DNA from: Eremomyces bilateralis CBS 781.70
Lineage: Eukaryota; Ascomycota; Dothideomycetes; Eremomycetales; Eremomycetaceae
DNA: 64,000 nucleotides
Assembly: GCF_010015585.1 (NCBI RefSeq)
Contig: NW_022985072.1
Coordinates: 1,431,429-1,495,428, forward strand
Direction of reading: 5' to 3'
Part shown: one piece after another, positions 59,067-64,000 of the stretch
Numbering within the stretch: position 1 is the stretch's first letter
Layout of the letters: each line of letters begins with the position of its first letter
The notes under the pieces: model-generated
Told to the model about the DNA's origin: nothing
The model's input: only the letters and a program-made list of their open reading frames with translations
Databases searched by the model: none
Translations under genes and position numbers: made by a program

Positions 59067-61525
59067 CTAGTTTCGGGACTGTGATTGAAATAGCGGTACT
59101 ATCGTTTCGAAATCGAGGTTCGCCTCAGGATGCTCTTTTTTAACATGCTGTACCAACGATTTCTTTGAAAAGTATCCACCAACTCGACTACATCCATTAA
59201 TAGGACAAGGGTATGGAGACTCGTCATGTATATGCCTCATATGCCTGGCATATTCTGAAGAAGTATTGAATGCATGCCCTTTAAAGTCTGGATGGAGTCG
59301 ATCTAGGCGGAATTCCTTACAATCCATATGATGGCAGGAATATCCTACACTAGTGACGCCAATCCCATGGAAACTGCGTAAATGTGACTCTAGATGGTCT
59401 TTCCGCTTGAAGGCGTTTACGCCACTGTAACGGTTGCAGTGAAGGCATGGAAAGCGAGGCGCATCACTCCTATGATCGAGCAGGTGTCGAGACAGAGTGT
59501 CTATCCGAGCATAAGACTTCTGACACCCTTTAAAACCACATCGACAGATCTTGTGTGATGTTTCTTGGGCATGGATATTTGACAGGACTAAGGAGTCAAA
59601 GTTTTTCCTGCATTCAGAGCACGTTCTGCCACAGGAACTTGACTTCAGGTGTTCCAAGAATTCTGATGAGCTCTTGATATCGTTTTGGCAAATTGGACAT
59701 ATATAGATGTGTTCTCCGATGTTTTGGCTGAGTTAGGGTGTCAGAATCTACTACTGATAAATACCCTTCTAGTCCTGAACTTACCTTGACTCAATTCCTG
59801 TTGTACTAGGCGGGAAAACCTCAGCATCGCTATCATAGGCGGCATCACCAGGCTGAATATGAGATGCCGACGCCAGCGTCTTGCCGTCTGGCGAGAACGC
59901 CACGGCCCCGACGGTCTCCGAATGGCCCTTGAGCGTCTTCAGCGCCGCTCCCGGGAGGAATAACGATTCATGGCTGGTCCTCGGAATTTGTAAGATTGAT
60001 GGATTACCATACATCCATTCCGGTTGAGTCTGGCCTCGACCATTTTGAAATGAGTCTGACGACTGGGCCGGTCTGTAGTGGGTTGTTGTCTGGGGAGATT
60101 CATATTCTGGATTTGAGAGGTTCGTCCAGCTACCCGAAGGATTTGTGACAATATCAGACCGGATGAATCTCGGTAAACTGTTTTGCTCCGAGTTCAACCT
60201 AGCTCTTCAAGGGTTATGCGCTGTGACTCTATCCAGCGATGTTCAAGGCACTGGGTTGTAGTCATTCGCATATTAGGGCGCATCCCTATGAGATTACAGA
60301 TAAATTCCTCCCCATCGCCTCTAGCAGATGACGGAAGTTGATCCGATGGGAAGGGCCGCTTTTGTTGATAGTATTCCATTAATTCCCACTCGGACTTAAA
60401 TGTGGCATTGCCAGTCAGCATACGAAAGGCGATTTCTCCCAAAGCCCACATATCTGCCGCCTTAAAGTCAGAGATATGCTTAGGTTTAGTAAGATCAGGG
60501 AATCCGAGTAGCTCCGGCGCCATATACCCTTTCGTGCCTTGGATCGTAGTAGTAGGTGCGTTACTCTCCTCGTCTCGTTTACTGATACCGAAGTCAGCGA
60601 GTACTACCCACCACTTCCCCTCCGGCGGTTTTAATTTGATAAGGATGTTCTAGCGATGTTACTAAATAATTGCTTAACATTTATATCGTACTTACTCCGG
60701 GCTTTAAATCCCTGTGCGCAAATTCATTCTTATGCATATGATCAAGGCCTTCGAGTATTTGACGCGTCACTTGTTGAGCTTCTACCGCGAGCAGGGAACG
60801 TTGGTTGAAGAGGTAGTGATGAAGGTCACCATAATGGCAATATTCCATAGTAATGAAGATTGAGCTCAAATCTTCATACCATCCGAACGACTTTACGAAC
60901 CAATGTTCATACTATAATACTAATATCAGCTTACGTTAATATATCTCGAAGTAATTTAACTCACTCGTTTATGAGAAAATTTTGCAATCGCTTCTAACTC
61001 TCTGTTGAAATTCGGGGACTTGTTGATGACCTTCACCGCGCGGAGAGCATCCTGCTTTGCACCGGTGGTAACACATATCTGCAGCAGAACCGCTCCAAAT
61101 CGTCCGTATCCAAAGTTTCTATCCCATTTCCAGTATTCTTTTCGGTAGGATCGAGAGCCTGCTTCGTCGATATCGTGAACTGCATGGATGGTTGCGGAAT
61201 TGCTAAACTCCGTAATAAGTTTGGAGTCCGACACGAGATCTGGTGTTCGAGGCATTATTCGAACCTATAATATTGTTAGCCGCGAAATAATAACTATATC
61301 GAAAGTTAAACCGAGACTGACTGTGTGGTATCCTTCGGATACATAGCTTTGTTGGCCGATGAAGCTCACCTCGAATACTCTGCAAAGACCGAGACACTGA
61401 AAGACGAAGAAGTCCAAGAATGTTCCGATGCAAGTCTCTGGGGTAATATGGTCTCTGAGAATCGAGGGGAATAACAAAGTACACCGCCATCTCTACCTAT
61501 ATCGCATTGCTCTCAGCTGACGCAT
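59067..61525 (-). CDS. Composite protein: serine/threonine kinase - single WD40 unit - C2H2 fingers
   Basis: Exons 61525-61497, 61454-61370, 61264-60965, 60911-60696, 60649-60199, 60106-59785 and 59727-59067 sum to 687 residues. The kinase is complete: glycine loop GYGRFGAV, Lys in RAVKVI, Glu in NRELEAI, HRDLKPGN, ADFGISKR, GTKGYMAPE. A Ser/Gln-rich linker leads to one WD40-like unit (ALKTLKGHSETVGAVAFSPD, then GKTLASAS) of the kind repeated in fungal NWD receptors. C2H2-type elements follow (CPICQNDI...; CSECRKNF; CGFKGCQKSYARIDTLSRHLLDH; CHHMDCKEF...; CPINGCSRVGGYFSKKSLVQH). Weakest points are exon 1 (42-nt intron) and the junction after the kinase (donor GTTGAA, 92-nt intron); without the first two exons a start at 61255 remains. 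Role unknown; its position among NLR-type genes suggests an accessory signalling protein. Confidence 0.72.
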
Positions 61526-61878
61526 TCGATTGGCTGGATGTGAGGTAGCACAGTAGGGGGCGAAGCTCCGGCTGTGCTGGGCATACTATGTACTATGTTT
61601 TGGACTGAGAGTCCGCCATGGACTGGGACAAGTCGTGTTGCAAGATGCCCTGTTGGTTTCTACAGCCACCTAACATTCCTTCACTGCCCTCTACCCCTGG
61701 GCTAGGCCTAATCAGGACTCTTCAGTCTTCTCCATGTAATTAAGTTATCTTCATCCGGCTTAGTTACTAGCTAGATCTCCTTTTCTAGACAATGGGAATC
61801 TTTAATAACTACCAATTCGCGTTAGTTAACTAAGTTAGTTATGACTCTACAGTAACTGAGCTTAAGCAGCGACCGTGC
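61526..61878. other. Intergenic stretch between the composite kinase and the recombinase relic
   Basis: AT-rich and without recognisable features. It must contain the kinase promoter if that gene is expressed. Confidence 0.35.
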
Positions 61879-63560
61879 TTAATCATCATCCCCGCGAAAT
61901 GCGACAGTTGCATCAACGGGCATTGCATCAATGATGACGTCGCTATTCGAAATCGGCGACTCGGTAATAGTAATATTGCCGCCCAGCGCCTGTGCATCTT
62001 GTACCTTGCGAGAGTACCGGTCCAATAGGTTGCGCTGTCCTGTCTTATGGACCTAAAGAGCTTGGACATCTCGTCTCTCAAGAAGCTTTTTAAACTCTTC
62101 TTCACTCAGGTGGCATAGGGCAAAGGGATCCGCCGTAGATGATAAGTCCGCCAGGAGAGAGAAAAGGGCATCTTCAGGAGGTGCGAGCACACCCAGCATA
62201 ACCCGCGCTAGATTCTGAGACACATAATCCGGGAAATAATACTCCTGTTGAGTATTCGATTTGTGCATAAGCATCCAATGCCCAAGCAACTCGCCGAGAA
62301 TTCTAATAATTTTGCCCCCGGAACCGACTCGCATAGAGTAGGGGATCGGAGGATTCTCCATGCCGGCGACTTCGCACCAGCGATACCATATCCTATAGAA
62401 CTGCGACCCGCTGATATCGACGAATGGGAAATCGTCCAGGCCTTGTGCCCAAGGAAGGAAAAGGACTTTGCAACCTCGAAGGTTGGGCCGGGTCAAAACT
62501 TGATCAAAGGACGTATATCCGGCCCGGAAGCACGCCGTGCTAGAGCGCGGCCAATGATGTGACTCGCAAGACAGACCAGTCGGCATGGCAAAATGGCCAC
62601 GGCAAACTCGCGCCCGGGGCTCGCAGGCTTTATGGAAGCCACTCGCAGTTTGTTTTCTGGCATTCGGATTCGTACGAACGCGTTCGTTTTCCCGCCAACG
62701 TTGACGAGTCCTATCCTGACTTCTGCATACTTCAGGTTTCTAGGACAGTCGATCCGGAATCCGCCAATAGCTATATAGAGCACGATCATGGCGAAGTCGC
62801 TAAGTTGCGCCGTAGAGTGGAGGATATCGCTATAACGATTCAGGAGAGCCTACATGATGACTACTCTATCCTGAGCAGTCGTAGCCCGCTTTTGGCGCTT
62901 GAGTGCGTTAGAGATACCGGTAAGGAAAGGAAGGTCGTGGACAATCCACTACAGGGACGTTAGTATCCTTCTCCGCACAAATAGAGGGCAGACCTCACAT
63001 TGGAAACCACCCACACGGGCCCTGAAATAAGTTTTCCACTTGGATTGACGAGCCTCTATTGCCTCGCGGTTTGCCTGTTCTCTCTTCTTTTGGGTGTAAG
63101 GACTGCTTCGTCCCCTTCCTGCACAAGCGCTCTCCACACTATCAGGACGGTGGATACTCGATTCACCTGTCGGACCTCCTCGTATTCTTGATCTCCTAAC
63201 GCAACCCCGGAGACCGAAGAGTCGGAGACATAGGTCTGGAGAAAGGCACGACATGTATCCTGAGCCAAGGCTACCTCCACTGGTGAAGAGCTGCAAAGGG
63301 ATAACCAGGTGTTTCGTACTACTTGAAGAGCCACATCGCGTAGCCGCGCTTGTATGTAGTTCTGTCCGACACTGGGACCGTATCGTCGAGGGGCTTGTTC
63401 TGGAAGCTAGCTAGACGCTCCTTTGCCTCTTGTTCTCCGGCTTCGCCCTTTCGAATAGTGCGTCGTGGCACCATAGTCAAAGACGTATCTTGGAATAGAC
63501 GTCGAGAATTTTGGCTGCGTGTAGCATTGATAGCGTCGACTACCTCCGAACCCGATGGAA
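61879..63560 (-). pseudogene. DUF3435-type tyrosine recombinase (Starship captain-like), frameshifted
   Basis: Homology continues through several frames. N-terminal part, about 63560-63340: MVPRRTIRKGEAGEQEAKERL, then KPLDDTVPVSDRTTYKRGY. After a shift near 63330: VVRNTWLSLCSS, CRAFLQTYV and VLIVWRALVQEGDEAVL. After further breaks: LKYAEVRIGLVNVG and CLASHIIGRALA near 62540. After another shift: LFLPWAQGLDDFPF, GMENPPIPYSMRVGSGG (with the recombinase Arg), GELLGHWMLMH and LSEEEFKKLLERRDVQAL. The tail ends at 61879. The order and the YxxR / L-H / RxDVQxL signature resemble DUF3435 recombinases, which are the captains of Starship giant transposons. Stops and at least three frameshifts make it non-functional. 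It reads away from the 5S gene. Confidence 0.7.
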
Positions 63561-63893
63561 CTGGAACTGAAGAAGAGTACTGTAGAACTGCAAACGGAGC
63601 TCCTGACCGAGGGCGAGACTGTAGAAACTGCGAACAGGACTCATGACTGAGAGCGAGACGGGAAATCTAGGGAGAATGGGCATCTTTACGATCCTTACCA
63701 GAGTGCATTTTCGACGGGCCCTCGTCTTTCGGCGGTATTGACCCTCTGTTTTCGACCTCGTTTATATCGCTGGGAGACCATAGGGGAACTCCTATTGCTG
63801 CATGTTTTTATTTTTATGACCATTATGTCAAGTTTTTCAGTGGGCGGATTGGATTTATGGTCGTTTATGATGTAAAAAACTTCAATTTCTAGC
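63561..63893. other. Spacer between recombinase relic and 5S rRNA gene
   Basis: It contains the imperfect duplication GACTGTAGAAACTGCGAACAG / TACTGTAGAACTGCAAACGG at about 63577-63643 (43-bp spacing, including GAGCTCCTGACCGAG / ACTCATGACTGAGAG). If a transposon edge exists here it should lie in this 330 bp. Confidence 0.45.
63577..63655 (+). repeat. Imperfect 40-45-bp tandem duplication
   Basis: Two adjacent copies share TACTGTAGAACTGC and GACTGTAGAAACTGCG as starts and CTGACCGAGGGCGAG and ATGACTGAGAGCGAG as ends. It lies between the recombinase relic and the 5S gene. Confidence 0.7.
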
Positions 63894-64000
63894 ACATACG
63901 GCCACATCAACCTGAATATAGGGCATCCCGTCCGCTCTGCCGTACTCAAGCAGGTTAGAGATAGAATAGTACTACGGTGGGTGACCACGTGGGAACTCCT
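63894..64000 (+). rRNA. 5S ribosomal RNA gene (cut by window edge)
   Basis: Starts ACATACGGCC, the standard 5' end of ascomycete 5S rRNA. It continues with GGGCATCCCGTCCGCTC (the conserved loop B/C area), CCGTACTCAAGCAGGTTAGAG, and GGTGGGTGACCAC (box C of the internal RNA polymerase III promoter). About 107 of the usual 118-120 nt are inside the window. The stretch GATAGAATAG replaces the more usual GCCGGGTTAG, so this copy may be diverged or a pseudogene. In Pezizomycotina 5S genes are dispersed, which fits a lone copy. Confidence 0.85.

Noticed and set aside
61255-61255. Start of the composite kinase at this ATG
   Set aside because: Kept only as a fallback: upstream exons with good splice sites (GTGAGC donor, CTAAC branch, TATAG acceptor) extend the same frame.

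Overview
The window is nuclear DNA of a filamentous ascomycete (Pezizomycotina); I cannot name the class. Genes carry short GT...AG introns (mostly 45-60 nt, often with a CTAAC-like branch site). The protein families are typical of that group: a group III HAMP-repeat histidine kinase, a HET-NACHT-ankyrin gene, a DUF3435-type tyrosine recombinase, a Tad1-like LINE remnant, a fungal Tc1-like transposon and a stand-alone 5S rRNA gene. Exon borders below were read by eye from splice signals and frame continuity; every multi-exon model given without a gap sums to whole codons.

Region 1 (1-25 kb) is ordinary housekeeping sequence: the 5' half of a Nik1/Os-1 osmosensing kinase, an amidase, a BAP31/Yet3-like ER protein, tRNA-dihydrouridine synthase Dus3, xylitol dehydrogenase, a family-16 methyltransferase, ESCRT-I subunit Vps28, ribosome-biogenesis factor Noc2, a GH76 cell-wall mannanase and a vacuolar Ca2+/H+ exchanger. 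Region 2 (25-28 kb) is a decayed aminoglycoside-phosphotransferase-like gene split by a Tc1-like transposon with an intact transposase and identical terminal repeats. Region 3 (28-50 kb) returns to core genes: an unknown one-TM protein, mitochondrial uS7m, a C2H2 regulator, a regulator with only half a zinc cluster, a Mim2-like protein divergent from the clamp-loader subunit RFC2 (two ACGCGT boxes between them), Npl4, a small membrane-anchored protein and a secreted serine carboxypeptidase. The two regulators face away from each other across 3.9 kb without a supported gene.

Region 4 (50-64 kb) is an accessory island. It holds a HET-NACHT-ankyrin-ZZ gene of the fungal NLR type, whose ankyrin units are nearly identical 99-bp repeats interrupted by an assembly gap; a LINE remnant; a composite gene joining a complete protein kinase, one NLR-style WD40 unit and C2H2 fingers; and a frameshifted DUF3435 recombinase whose 5' end points at a 5S rRNA gene at the right edge. 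This layout, a recombinase at the edge reading inward beside 5S rDNA with NLR-type genes behind it, is what a degraded Starship giant transposon would look like. That reading is an inference. The recombinase/5S junction and the kinase-WD40-C2H2 gene are the parts most worth checking.
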